A stretch of 64,000 nt of DNA from CAZOLI01 sp964580675. GTDB lineage: Bacteria > Planctomycetota > MHYJ01 > CAYXQY01. The position numbers and the translations under genes were made by a program. This document shows positions 42,792 through 50,965 of this stretch, piece by piece. The notes beneath the pieces were generated by a model. It was not told the DNA's origin. It saw nothing but the letters and a program-made list of their open reading frames with translations, and did no database searches. Each line of letters opens with the position of its first letter. Positions within the stretch are counted from its first letter, which is position 1. The stretch covers positions 52,168 through 116,167 of the forward strand of contig CAZOLI010000007.1 in NCBI GenBank assembly GCA_964580675.1, read 5' to 3'.

Positions 42792-43712
42792 TTACCCATA
42801 GATCGACACAAGGAGTGCTTTCTGGGCGTGGAGGCGGTTTTCGGCCTGATCCCAGACCACGGATTGCGCCCCCTCAATCACGTCGTCGGTAATTTCTTCC
42901 CCCCGGTGTGCCGGAAGACAGTGCATGACCACTGCTTCTTCGTCGGCGAGATTCACGAGAGATGAATTTACCTGGTAATCCTGAAACGCTTTCACTCGTT
43001 CCTCTTTCTCGTCTTCCTGTCCCATGCTCGCCCATACGTCCGTGTAAAGCACGTCAGCGTTTTGAACCGCCTGCTCGGGGTCGTTTAGAACGTCGAACTG
43101 ACCTCCCGACGATTCGTTTAGCCGATCCGCCATGGCACAAATCTCCTCCGAGGGACGATACCCCGACGGGGACGCAATACGGATCGTTCCGCCCATCAGG
43201 GCGGTTCCGAGGAGCAAACTGTGACAGACGTTGTTTCCGTCCCCGATGTACGCCAGAACCTGATCCGAAGGATTTCCTTTCTTTTCCTTGATCGTGAAGA
43301 AGTCACCGAGAATCTGACACGGGTGTGATCGATCGGAAAGGGCGTTTATGACGGGAACGGATCCATATTCCGCGAGATCCTCCAGCGATTTATGATCATA
43401 AACCCGAGCGACGACGCCGGCTCCGTATCGGGTGAGGACCCGTGCCGTGTCCCGAACCGGTTCCCCGCGGGACAGTTGGATTTCGGAGGCATTCAGCACA
43501 ACCGGGTTTCCCCCGAGTTCATGGATCCCGACCTCAAAAGATACGCGGGTACGTGTGGACGGTTTCTCGAAAAGCATGCAGATGGACCGATCCGCAAGGA
43601 CGTTTTCGTTTATCTCGTGGCGTCTGCTCTTCAGTTCATCCGTTTGATTGAGGATGTTCCGGAACGCATCCGGTGACAGATCCGACACATGAAGAACGTG
43701 CTGTTCGGTCAT
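42792..43712 (-). CDS. argF: Ornithine carbamoyltransferase
   Basis: The enzyme moves the carbamoyl group from carbamoyl phosphate to ornithine, giving citrulline, or works in reverse in arginine breakdown. Motifs are FEKPSTRTRVSFEVG (carbamoyl phosphate), DRSHPCQILGDFFT (HPCQ) and MHCLPAHRGEEI, where the Cys binds ornithine. I take the ATG at 43712, behind GAGGAAACACC, giving 306 residues; the frame continues upstream without a plausible start. The gene follows carbamate kinase (52-base gap) on the minus strand. Together they could make ATP from citrulline, but no arginine deiminase is visible, so the anabolic role is equally possible. Confidence 0.95.
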   Translation of the reverse strand: MTEQHVLHVSDLSPDAFRNILNQTDELKSRRHEINENVLADRSICMLFEKPSTRTRVSFEVGIHELGGNPVVLNASEIQLSRGEPVRDTARVLTRYGAGVVARVYDHKSLEDLAEYGSVPVINALSDRSHPCQILGDFFTIKEKKGNPSDQVLAYIGDGNNVCHSLLLGTALMGGTIRIASPSGYRPSEEICAMADRLNESSGGQFDVLNDPEQAVQNADVLYTDVWASMGQEDEKEERVKAFQDYQVNSSLVNLADEEAVVMHCLPAHRGEEITDDVIEGAQSVVWDQAENRLHAQKALLVSIYG

Positions 43713-43764
43713 GGTGTTTCCTCTTTCAATCCAATAAAGAACAGTTTCAGGGCCTGAGATTGTT

Positions 43765-44796
43765 CTAAGATTGTTCGCGAAATCGATCCAGATCCGGAAA
43801 TAAAGATTGTTCCCGTTCCGGGGCGTGTAGTGCTCCCATGGATCCATCCGGAGAAATCCACGTTCCGCTGGTTCCGTCAATCGCCGCCGGCAACGCCTCC
43901 GGAGAAGTAATAAGTACCTCGTTCTCTGTGTCTTCCACAAATTGAACAGCAGCCTCAATTTTCGGTTTCATGCTCCCTTTCCGGGCGTGCCCCTCCTCCA
44001 TAAAATCCCGGGCTTCCGCGATGCTCATTCGATGTACCGGTTCCTGGGCAGGGGTGTTATAGTTCCTGTAAACCCGATCAACGTCCGTGAGAATAATCAT
44101 TTTGTCACATCCGACCGTTTGAGCGAGGAGGGCGGAGGCTATGTCCTTGTCAACCACGGCGTTCACCGGTCGATATTCCTGTTCCCGTTCCACCACGGGC
44201 ACCCCTCCGCCGCCAAGAGCAATTGCAATCTGCCCGGAACGGGCCACGTCCCGGATCTGAAATCGCTGGATGACTTTTTTCGGATCCGGGGAGGGCACAA
44301 TCCGGCGGTACCCCCGATCGGATTGCTCGATCATCTTCCATCCCTTCTCCCGCTTTAATTCCCGTGCCTCTTCCGGACTGAAGTACGGGCCGATCGGCTT
44401 TGAGGGATTTTCGAACGCCGGATCGTCATCATCCACGATCACCTGGGTAATCATGGTTATTACGTACCGGCGGATGTCCGCCTCCCGGAGGAGTCCCAGC
44501 AACTGAGACTGAAGAATGGACCCGATTAATCCCTGGCTCTTGGCAACACAGGCATGAAGCGGGAGTGCGGGGACATTGTTTGACGCCACCTCGTTCTGCA
44601 GGAGAAGGTTTCCGACCTGGGGACCGTTTCCGTGTGTGAGGATCAGGTCATACGCCGGATCAAGCAAAGGGCGCAGTGCGAGTCCGGTCTGTCGGGCCTG
44701 CGTCTCCTGTTCCTCGTACGTTCCTTCCTGGTCGTGGCGGAGCAGGGCATTCCCCCCCAGTGCAACCAGTAATAGAGGCCGTCTACCTGCCTTCAT
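43765..44796 (-). CDS. arcC: Carbamate kinase
   Basis: The 343-residue protein belongs to the amino acid kinase fold: VALGGNALL at the start, LILTHGNGPQVGNLLLQNE, AIALGGGGVPVV, AVVDKDIASALLAQ and MIILTDVDRVYRNY. Carbamate kinase makes ATP from carbamoyl phosphate. Length is slightly above the ~310 of the family owing to a C-terminal tail (HAPEREQSLFPDLDRF). It lies between an acyl-CoA synthetase gene and argF, all on the minus strand, forming a small cluster of energy-conserving enzymes. The start has no clear ribosome binding site. Confidence 0.93.
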   Translation of the reverse strand: MKAGRRPLLLVALGGNALLRHDQEGTYEEQETQARQTGLALRPLLDPAYDLILTHGNGPQVGNLLLQNEVASNNVPALPLHACVAKSQGLIGSILQSQLLGLLREADIRRYVITMITQVIVDDDDPAFENPSKPIGPYFSPEEARELKREKGWKMIEQSDRGYRRIVPSPDPKKVIQRFQIRDVARSGQIAIALGGGGVPVVEREQEYRPVNAVVDKDIASALLAQTVGCDKMIILTDVDRVYRNYNTPAQEPVHRMSIAEARDFMEEGHARKGSMKPKIEAAVQFVEDTENEVLITSPEALPAAIDGTSGTWISPDGSMGALHAPEREQSLFPDLDRFREQS

Positions 44797-44829
44797 TCGA
44801 TGGGACCCGAAATTGAAATTCGAACCAGA

Positions 44830-46905
44830 TCAGTTCGATTCCTCCAGGTATCGTACGGTTGCTCCAAGCACGACCGGTCGGTCCTCCGTCGCCTTCATGG
44901 GATTCAGCTCAATCGACTGCACGCCGGGATGTTCCACCATATAATCCGAAACGGTCTGGAGGACGGACGCCACCTCATTCCGATCCACCGGGGGGTAGTG
45001 CTGGTAGCCGTCGAGGAGCTGGCTCGTGTTAATCTCCGAGAGCATCTCCTTTGCTTCTTTTTTGCTGATTGGTGCGAGACGGTTGGACACATCTCCGAGC
45101 ACATCGGTAAGGATACCGCCGGGACCAACACTCAACACAATGCCGAAGGTTTCATCCCGCTTGGCCCGAACCATTAATTCGATACCCGGTCCTTCGTTAT
45201 GGCGGACGAGAATCGGTTCTTTGTTGGAACGTCGTCGAAGGGACAGGTAAGCGGATTCTAACTCATCGATGGAATCCACGTCGCGATAGATGAGATCCGG
45301 GTCGTCCTGACCGTCCTCGTCATAGACCTGCACCAGAACCGGGAAGCCGGTTGTGCGTCCAAACTTCACCGCTTCCTTCTGGGATTCGGTCACGATTTCT
45401 TTGGCCAGGGGGATGTCCAGATCCTCAAGATACTCCTTGGCGTCCATGCCGTCCAGCTGGACCTCGTCCCCCTCGTCCCGCTTACGCCGCCGCTCCATTC
45501 CCTTCTGAATGTTCTGAAACACGGATTCGTCCGGAAGTCCTTTTCGTTTCTGAGCGGCGAGAAGATCCCTGTATTTGCAGAGGATTTTGAATCCCTGAAC
45601 GGCACGCTCCGGGGTGGGAAGAACCGGAATTCCCTCGTTAAGATACTCCTCCTTGACCTGATCACACCGGGAGAGGAAACTAAGCACCGGCTTGAGCTCT
45701 TCCTCGAATCGGGTAATCATCGGCCGTGCGAACGATTCCTGATCAAATCCGATGTTCAGTGCAATCAAACCATTGATTTCATCGCTTCCCGAAAGAACTT
45801 CGGCCAGGTCGGAGAGCTGGTCATCCGTCGTGGAAAACGGTATTTGAACCGGATTCTGAACCCGGGCGGTTTCCGGTAGCACCTCCTTCAACTCCTCCTG
45901 GTAATCGTCGGAGAACTCGTCCACGGGAACGTTCATTTCCTCCGCCGCATCGGACGCCGCCGTTGCGGGACCGCCCGAAACGGACAGAACCCCGACCTGA
46001 TCACCAACAGGGAACCGCTGCTTCAATCCCGCAAAAACCGTAATCGCGTCAAAGAAATCGTCCGTGTCCTTAAAAAGCTGAACGCCGGATTGCTCAAACG
46101 CCGCCTGATAGACGGGGAACTGCGGGGTCTCCTCCGCCTGAACCCCGAAGGAACTCCTGATGCCCGCCTTTGTTCGAGAAACGAGGAACGCGACAATTGG
46201 TTTGCTCAGGGATGTTTCCCCGGCGATTCGAAGAAACTCCGGCCCGTTTTTGATCTGATCAACCAGCAAGGCGATCACGTCCGTGTCCGGGTCGTCCTTC
46301 AGGTACGAAAGAATGTCCACGTGTCCGACCCCCGCCTGCGCACCGATACTGATGTACTTTCCGACGTTCAGGCCCCGGTCCTCCAGCTGACTGAAGAGGA
46401 GATCCCCGTACGAACCGCTCTGGGAAACAAAAGCAATGCGACCTTCCTCCTCCGGCAAATCCGGATGAACCGTTGCGTTCAGTCGGTGCCCGGAAGAAAA
46501 TATGCCCGAACTGTTGGGCCCGAGTATTTCCAGGTCCGTTTCCCGGTCTATTTCTTCAAGACGGTTGTGTATTTCACGGGCCTCCTCCCGATCGGTGGAA
46601 TAACTGGATGAAAACAGCGCAACGTAATCCGGTCCGTTTTCCACAACCTGTTCCACCACCTGAATGGCCTGGGACAGCGGTGTGCAGACAATCAGCAGAT
46701 CCGTGTGATGACTGATGTCTCGTACATCCATGTACACTTTATGGCCCAGTACCGTTCCCCCTCCCGGGTTTACCGGCAGAATTTCCCCCTGGTACTGGTA
46801 GTCAATCAGGTTGTTCAGTATGCGGTTGGACCAGGAATTTACGTTTCGAACTTCACCGACGATACCAATGGCGTTTGGTTCAAACAGGCTGTCTAAGTTG
46901 CTCAA
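44830..46905 (-). CDS. Acyl-CoA synthetase (ADP/NDP-forming) family protein lacking the phospho-histidine
   Basis: The 691 residues combine the alpha part (CoA-binding Rossmann domain about 1-130, IGIVGEVRN...LPVNPGG; succinyl-CoA ligase-like domains, SQSGSYGDLL at 161-170 and ILGPNSSGI) and the ATP-grasp beta part (about 470-691, with GPGIELMVRAKRDETFGIVLSVGPGG). Such enzymes turn acetyl- or acyl-CoA plus ADP into acid and ATP. The normal phospho-His lies in a SHTG-type motif behind KPIVxxKxGRTxAG; here KPIVAFLVSRTKAG is followed by IRSSFGVQAEETPQF, which has no His. It is thus possibly inactive, altered or regulatory. The TTG start has AAGGAG seven bases upstream. It heads the arcC-argF group. 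Confidence 0.8.
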   Translation of the reverse strand: MSNLDSLFEPNAIGIVGEVRNVNSWSNRILNNLIDYQYQGEILPVNPGGGTVLGHKVYMDVRDISHHTDLLIVCTPLSQAIQVVEQVVENGPDYVALFSSSYSTDREEAREIHNRLEEIDRETDLEILGPNSSGIFSSGHRLNATVHPDLPEEEGRIAFVSQSGSYGDLLFSQLEDRGLNVGKYISIGAQAGVGHVDILSYLKDDPDTDVIALLVDQIKNGPEFLRIAGETSLSKPIVAFLVSRTKAGIRSSFGVQAEETPQFPVYQAAFEQSGVQLFKDTDDFFDAITVFAGLKQRFPVGDQVGVLSVSGGPATAASDAAEEMNVPVDEFSDDYQEELKEVLPETARVQNPVQIPFSTTDDQLSDLAEVLSGSDEINGLIALNIGFDQESFARPMITRFEEELKPVLSFLSRCDQVKEEYLNEGIPVLPTPERAVQGFKILCKYRDLLAAQKRKGLPDESVFQNIQKGMERRRKRDEGDEVQLDGMDAKEYLEDLDIPLAKEIVTESQKEAVKFGRTTGFPVLVQVYDEDGQDDPDLIYRDVDSIDELESAYLSLRRRSNKEPILVRHNEGPGIELMVRAKRDETFGIVLSVGPGGILTDVLGDVSNRLAPISKKEAKEMLSEINTSQLLDGYQHYPPVDRNEVASVLQTVSDYMVEHPGVQSIELNPMKATEDRPVVLGATVRYLEESN

Positions 46906-47022
46906 AACGAATCTCCTTCAAAAATGCATTACGGAAAACTTGATTCGGTTTTTGAAAAAATGGTGTTACCGGTTTTCCTGACCGAAATGATCAGAAAATT
47001 CGGTACCACCATCCCTAATTCC

Positions 47023-48132
47023 TTACGCGGACTTCGCGCGTTCGGTGTTCTCCTCAATCGGGGCCCGGCCAAGAAGACGACCGAACACCAGCAGAAGAAC
47101 GACCCCCGTTGCGGCCACGATCAAATACGTGGTCCGGGCAACAAATGGATGCGAGACAAAAAGGGCAACCGCTCCGGCGGCTGCTCCCATCAGGTACAGA
47201 AAGAAAACGGATTCCAGTTTACTGAACCCGAGGGCCTGAAGTCGATGCGGAAGATGATCCCTGCCACAATACAGAATCGCTTCAGCGATGTTGTCCACCC
47301 GGCCATCCCGCCAGCGGAAATACGTTGAAAGGGTAATGTCGTAAAGCGGAACCGTCAGCAAAACACAGGGGACGAGAAACGATCGAATGGAATCTCCCTG
47401 GGACCATCCCCCCAGGAGTGCCAGGGAACCGACGAGAAACCCAAGAAACAGGGAGCCGTTATCCCCGAGGAACACCCTTGGTTTATACAGGTTGTACCGC
47501 AAAAACCCCAGGGTGCCTCCGAGCAAAGCCACACTGGCAAAACTTGTCCACTTCTGTAGCCGAAGCCATTTGGGTTGATCGTAGTAGTTAAATCCCTTCC
47601 AGGCTATAAGAAAGGCAAACACACAGATGATGGCCGTGGTGCCCGCCGCAACCCCGTCCGTGTTGTCCAGGCTGTTCATTGCACTGGACACGCCGGCAAG
47701 CCAGAATAACGTGAGGAGAAAATTCGCCGGCCAGAGCGTTTCCGGCATCATTGTGATTTTCACACCGGTCGAAACGAGAAACCCCGTAACAACGCCGAGA
47801 ATGCCGAGCTTCAGAAGGGCGGAGATGGAGCGAAAATCATCAATCGCCCCGATAATCACAATAAAGCTGGACGCTATAGTAATGGCGAAAAGCGGCTTGT
47901 TCGACTGGTAACCCGTAAACCGCACAATGGAAAATATGGCAACGGAGAAGGCAATAAAAATACCGATGCCGCCGAGAAAGGATACCGGGCGCCCGTGCGT
48001 CTTGTAGGAATGCGGCCGGTCCAGTGCGCCTATTGTCGGTGATATATTGATAAGCACCGGAATAATCAGGTCAGCAATAAACCAGGACAGGAAAAAGAGA
48101 ACGATGTGCGGATACCGAAAGATCGCATTCAT
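47023..48132 (-). CDS. WecA/MraY-family sugar-phosphate transferase
   Basis: A polytopic membrane enzyme (369 residues, about ten helices) that transfers a sugar-1-phosphate to undecaprenyl phosphate, the first step of O-antigen or other polymer synthesis. Signatures are GAIDDFRSISALLK (Asp-Asp), AMNSLDNTDGVAAG (magnesium Asp), PRVFLGDNGSLFLGF and GRDHLPHRL, the WecA-type His-rich loop. The substrate (GlcNAc-1-P or similar) is not predictable. The start overlaps the stop of the WbqC-like gene by four bases (ATGA), so both are in one unit. No glycosyltransferase cluster lies around it. A C-terminal basic tail ends the protein. Confidence 0.85.
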   Translation of the reverse strand: MNAIFRYPHIVLFFLSWFIADLIIPVLINISPTIGALDRPHSYKTHGRPVSFLGGIGIFIAFSVAIFSIVRFTGYQSNKPLFAITIASSFIVIIGAIDDFRSISALLKLGILGVVTGFLVSTGVKITMMPETLWPANFLLTLFWLAGVSSAMNSLDNTDGVAAGTTAIICVFAFLIAWKGFNYYDQPKWLRLQKWTSFASVALLGGTLGFLRYNLYKPRVFLGDNGSLFLGFLVGSLALLGGWSQGDSIRSFLVPCVLLTVPLYDITLSTYFRWRDGRVDNIAEAILYCGRDHLPHRLQALGFSKLESVFFLYLMGAAAGAVALFVSHPFVARTTYLIVAATGVVLLLVFGRLLGRAPIEENTERAKSA

Positions 48133-48872
48133 GAGTCCTCGTCCGCAATCGTGACCGATTCCCGGTCCCGAACGGTTTTCTCCCCCCGCAGAATAGCAAG
48201 ACTGTCGGGACCATGATTAAACAGAAGATCGATTACGGATAAGTTTGGAACAAACTGTTCGTTAAACACCTGGTCGTAAACCGGAAACGAATAATCCTGG
48301 AACCGAAGCTCAACTCCTTCTTCCCCGAACCGATCTACGTCCAGGTAATCTTTTCCGTGAACCCCGGATAGATAAGTATCCGCATCCGTTTTTCGGCAGA
48401 GATCCAGAACGTACTCCGTGCCGTCTCCCTCCACACCGAGGTCGCTCGCGCGGCGTACCGGGACATCGATGCCGAGAAATTCAAACAGATGTTCGAGGAC
48501 GGTCTCGTTTAGAGGCTGTAATTTTTCCCAGGACGTCCCGTATACGGTTTTCAGATCCGGCCAGTATTTTTCAAAGTACGGGGCGTCTTCGTAATTCCAC
48601 GCCAGACTTCTCCGGTGTTTGCGCTGCCATTGTTCCTCCGTCGCAATTTCCACTTCGTTAATGTTCTGGTGAAATCGACCGGACGTAATACAGGGGACCG
48701 TAAGCCACATCCAGCCGTCTTCCGTTCGAATCCGGTTCCTGTGAATCCAGCCGAATGGTCCTCTCTTCACGAATTGCGTGTTGTCCACAATCACGTACAA
48801 ATCAGCTCGAGAGATCTTGTCAAAAAATCCGGGATAGGGCAAATAATTCGGTTGATGACCCGTTACTAGCAT
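48129..48872 (-). CDS. WbqC-family protein
   Basis: The 247-residue protein starts LVTGHQPNYLPYPGFFDKI, the diagnostic opening of the WbqC family (HQPNYLPxxGFFxK), followed by LYVIVDNTQFVKRGPFGWIHRNRI and TYLSGVHGKDYLD. Members occur in O-antigen and polysaccharide gene clusters; biochemical function is not well established, and a role in amino-sugar modification has been suggested. It is coupled to the WecA-like gene, which fits a role in surface polymer synthesis. A promoter-like TATAAT lies about 105 bases upstream. Confidence 0.85.
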   Translation of the reverse strand: MLVTGHQPNYLPYPGFFDKISRADLYVIVDNTQFVKRGPFGWIHRNRIRTEDGWMWLTVPCITSGRFHQNINEVEIATEEQWQRKHRRSLAWNYEDAPYFEKYWPDLKTVYGTSWEKLQPLNETVLEHLFEFLGIDVPVRRASDLGVEGDGTEYVLDLCRKTDADTYLSGVHGKDYLDVDRFGEEGVELRFQDYSFPVYDQVFNEQFVPNLSVIDLLFNHGPDSLAILRGEKTVRDRESVTIADEDS

Positions 48873-48976
48873 TGTCGGTCCCGCATGTCAGATTGGTTTG
48901 GTACGGACCCGGAAATGAGGTAATCGGCCGGCCCATGGACGGGAACAAATTCGGGAACAGAATCCGGCAAGGGGTA

Positions 48977-49003
48977 ATTATAAGATTGCCATTATTTAAT
49001 CAA
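48977..49003 (-). promoter_or_regulatory. Predicted promoter of the wbqC-like operon
   Basis: On the minus strand a consensus TATAAT (48982-48977) is preceded by TTGATT with only a 15-base spacer, or by TTTGAT at 16. About 105 bases before the start codon. Confidence 0.4.
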
Positions 49004-49056
49004 AGAAACAGAAAAAATGCAATCATGTTCGCCCGGATTATTTTTTAAATATAAAA

Positions 49057-49085
49057 TTTAACTATTATATTTATCTTTATAACAT
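49057..49085 (+). promoter_or_regulatory. Possible promoter for hpf in the AT-rich island
   Basis: TTTAAC (49057-49062) and TAACAT (49080-49085) are 17 bases apart inside the AT-rich island. It would give a leader of about 440 bases before hpf. A nearer start cannot be excluded. Confidence 0.3.
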
Positions 49086-49240
49086 ATTATGAGCAAGGGT
49101 TTTCCCCACCGAGCGCACCAGTTCCCCCGGACCAGAAATTTTGCCCTCCGGTATACCGGTATGGATCGGGAAACACCGGGACCGCGAATCGATTCGGTTG
49201 TGATGGTTAGAACCTTGAAGAGGTTATGTACTTCTGATAC

Positions 49241-49291
49241 GATCAAAGGGAAGTAGAAACCGGGATCGCGGACATGAAACCCGGTTTGATC
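49241..49291 (+). other. Stem-loop in the hpf leader
   Basis: AAACCGGG (49257-49264) pairs perfectly with CCCGGTTT (49280-49287) over a 15-base loop; GATC (49241-49244) and GATC (49288-49291) can extend it across an internal bulge. No T-run follows. It could act in mRNA stability or attenuation. Confidence 0.35.
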
Positions 49292-49536
49292 TTACCTCCC
49301 TGACAGAAACGTTTTGGGATTGACGAATAGGTGGGACAACAAGGAACAATCAAATACGGGGTCCGGGCGTTTTGGTGGGGTTTATTGTTCACACCTGATC
49401 AGCGAACAAACACCACTGATAACCGTTCGTCGACGATCGTCGGTGATTCCGGTGTACTCGGCATGGCGGAGAACGTTCGGAAATCGGAGGAAGACGGAAC
49501 CAGAGTCAGCAAACCCATTACAAAAGGAGGAACAAC

Positions 49537-49911
49537 GTGAACGTGAACATCACGGGCCGGCACATGGATTTAAGTGATGATTTAAAGTCTTCGGCCAGGT
49601 CCCTCTGTGACCAGCTGTCGAGGTACTTCGACCAAATAAATTACGCAAACGTTGTGTTTGACCGCGAAAACAAACGGGTCAAGACGGAAGTCATCGTATC
49701 GACAATACGGGGCATAACCCTGGTAGGAAAGGCGGAGGATTTTGACGCGTTTAAGTCCCTTGATCAGGCCGGTGATAAAATTATACGTCAGCTCAAAAAA
49801 CTAAAAGGAAAACTGAACGAAAAGCGGGATCGATCCGAAGAAAATGTTTCGGCCAATCCCGCGGATCGGGACCGGCCGGGCGATACGCCTCCCGAGGAAA
49901 TATATTCGTGA
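49537..49911 (+). CDS. hpf: Ribosome hibernation promoting factor (short form)
   Basis: HPF binds idle ribosomes in stationary phase. The 124-residue protein starts NVNITGRHMDLSDDLKSSAR and shows INYANVVFDRENKRVKTEVIV, the beta-alpha-beta pattern of the S30AE family. The C-terminus is a short acidic tail, so this is the short form without the dimerisation domain. The GTG start has AAAGGAGG six bases upstream. It lies directly before ptsN, as in Proteobacteria where rpoN-hpf-ptsN are linked, but rpoN is absent from this window. Confidence 0.92.
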   Translation: MNVNITGRHMDLSDDLKSSARSLCDQLSRYFDQINYANVVFDRENKRVKTEVIVSTIRGITLVGKAEDFDAFKSLDQAGDKIIRQLKKLKGKLNEKRDRSEENVSANPADRDRPGDTPPEEIYS

Positions 49912-49939
49912 ATCTGATCAGTTCATTCGGAGGTTGCAC

Positions 49940-50419
49940 ATGAAGCTGGACGGACTATTCAAAAGCAAATCCATCATTTTGGACGTGGAGGAAACCGAAA
50001 CCGAACCTCTTTTTGACAAGATGGTCGAGGCAACAAAGGATGCGTTCGATTTTGAGGAGATGGATAAGGATACCGTGGTACAGGCCCTCCTCGAACGCGA
50101 GCGGGAGGGGACAACGGGAATCGGGGGAGGCATCGCCATTCCCCACGCCAAAATTGATGAGGTGGACGACCTCGCCGGTGGGTTTGCGAGAACGGAAGAA
50201 GGAATTGACTTCCGGGCCGTGGACGGAGAAGCGGTGAACCTGTTCTTCCTGGTTCTCTCGCCCGAGGAGCAGGCCGAGGAACAACTTTCGGCCCTCCAGC
50301 GGATCACCAATGCCATCAAGAACAATCCACACCTGACGAAGTTCCTGAGGCGGGCCCAGACCAAAAAAGAAGTGCTTGAACTATTTGAAGAAGCCGAAGA
50401 AGGCATGATGGTTCAGTAA
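49940..50419 (+). CDS. ptsN: PTS EIIA component of the nitrogen type
   Basis: The 159-residue protein is a PTS EIIA domain of the fructose/nitrogen group: LLEREREGTTGIGGGIAIPHAKID has the phosphorylated His69 in IPHAK. VNLFFLVLSPEEQAEEQL and SALQRITNAI are family blocks. The ATG at 49940 has GGAGG six bases upstream; the frame is open further upstream but without a good start. EIIA-Ntr receives phosphate from HPr/NPr and acts as a regulator rather than a transporter. Here it lies between hpf and an HPr gene, as is typical. Confidence 0.92.
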   Translation: MKLDGLFKSKSIILDVEETETEPLFDKMVEATKDAFDFEEMDKDTVVQALLEREREGTTGIGGGIAIPHAKIDEVDDLAGGFARTEEGIDFRAVDGEAVNLFFLVLSPEEQAEEQLSALQRITNAIKNNPHLTKFLRRAQTKKEVLELFEEAEEGMMVQ

Positions 50420-50447
50420 CGGAATACCCCACCCACGCCCCGGGAAG

Positions 50448-50750
50448 ATGACAGAAGTAGAAAAAGCCACAAAAACAGCCGAGATCAACAAAAGTGCAGG
50501 TCTGCACGTCCGTCCGGCGAGGGAACTCTCCGACCGGGCCAACAAATTTGACTGCACCATTTCCATCCGCGAGGACAGCAGTCCGGAAGCCGACGCCGTC
50601 GACGCAAAAAGCATCATGCAGCTACTTACTCTCGGGGCCGGAAAGGGAACGAAACTCGTCATTTCTGCCGAGGGAGAAGACGCCGAGAAAGCAGTTGAAG
50701 AAATTTCCGAACTCATTGAGGAAGCCGGCTCCAGTAACGGGAATGAATAA
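50448..50750 (+). CDS. HPr-type phosphocarrier protein
   Basis: The 100-residue protein has the phosphorylation site AGLHVRPA with His20 and the second conserved block DAKSIMQLLTLGA with Ser55, the position phosphorylated by HPr kinase in some bacteria. Four residues more than usual separate the two sites. It passes phosphate from EI to EIIA-Ntr. No hprK is in the window, so whether Ser55 is used is open. The acidic tail (EEAGSSNGNE) is short and probably disordered. It follows ptsN by 28 bases. Confidence 0.93.
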   Translation: MTEVEKATKTAEINKSAGLHVRPARELSDRANKFDCTISIREDSSPEADAVDAKSIMQLLTLGAGKGTKLVISAEGEDAEKAVEEISELIEEAGSSNGNE

Positions 50751-50965
50751 TCCTCCTTCAGGGAAACCCGTTATTTCCTGTCAGGAGACAAAACACATGA
50801 TCAGCGGCCCGGCCGAGGAGACGCGAACACCGTCGGACCGGTTTCGTTTTTCCGCATATTCGCCGATCATCCGGCTCCTCCGCGAGGGGTACCGCGGGTA
50901 GCACAACCCATTCAAACGATCCTGAATCCTTGTCTCTAACTGGCATAAGAAACCCCCGGTAAAAA

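Larger units (their letters stand above)
48873..49536 (+). other. Long intergenic region between wbqC-like gene and hpf
   Basis: 664 bases with no convincing gene; short open frames on both strands lack ribosome binding sites and family signs. It contains promoter-like motifs in both directions, an AT-rich island (49035-49092) unlike the rest of the window, the 12-base palindromes CCGGTATACCGG (49148-49159) and CGACGATCGTCG (49431-49442), and a long-arm hairpin (49241-49291). The size and structure suggest a regulated 5' leader for hpf. Confidence 0.6.

Noticed and set aside
42792..44796. Arginine deiminase pathway operon
   Set aside because: argF and arcC are present but no arcA or antiporter, so the pathway cannot be claimed.
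41896..48872. O-antigen gene cluster (rfbD, wecA-like, wbqC-like)
   Set aside because: The genes are on different strands, separated by arginine and energy genes, and no glycosyltransferase or flippase is seen.
49058..49246. Small minus-strand frame in the hpf leader
   Set aside because: No start signal, no family resemblance; crosses an AT-rich tract.
49314..49577. Small plus-strand frame overlapping the start of hpf
   Set aside because: Wrong frame for hpf, poor start, composition like non-coding sequence.
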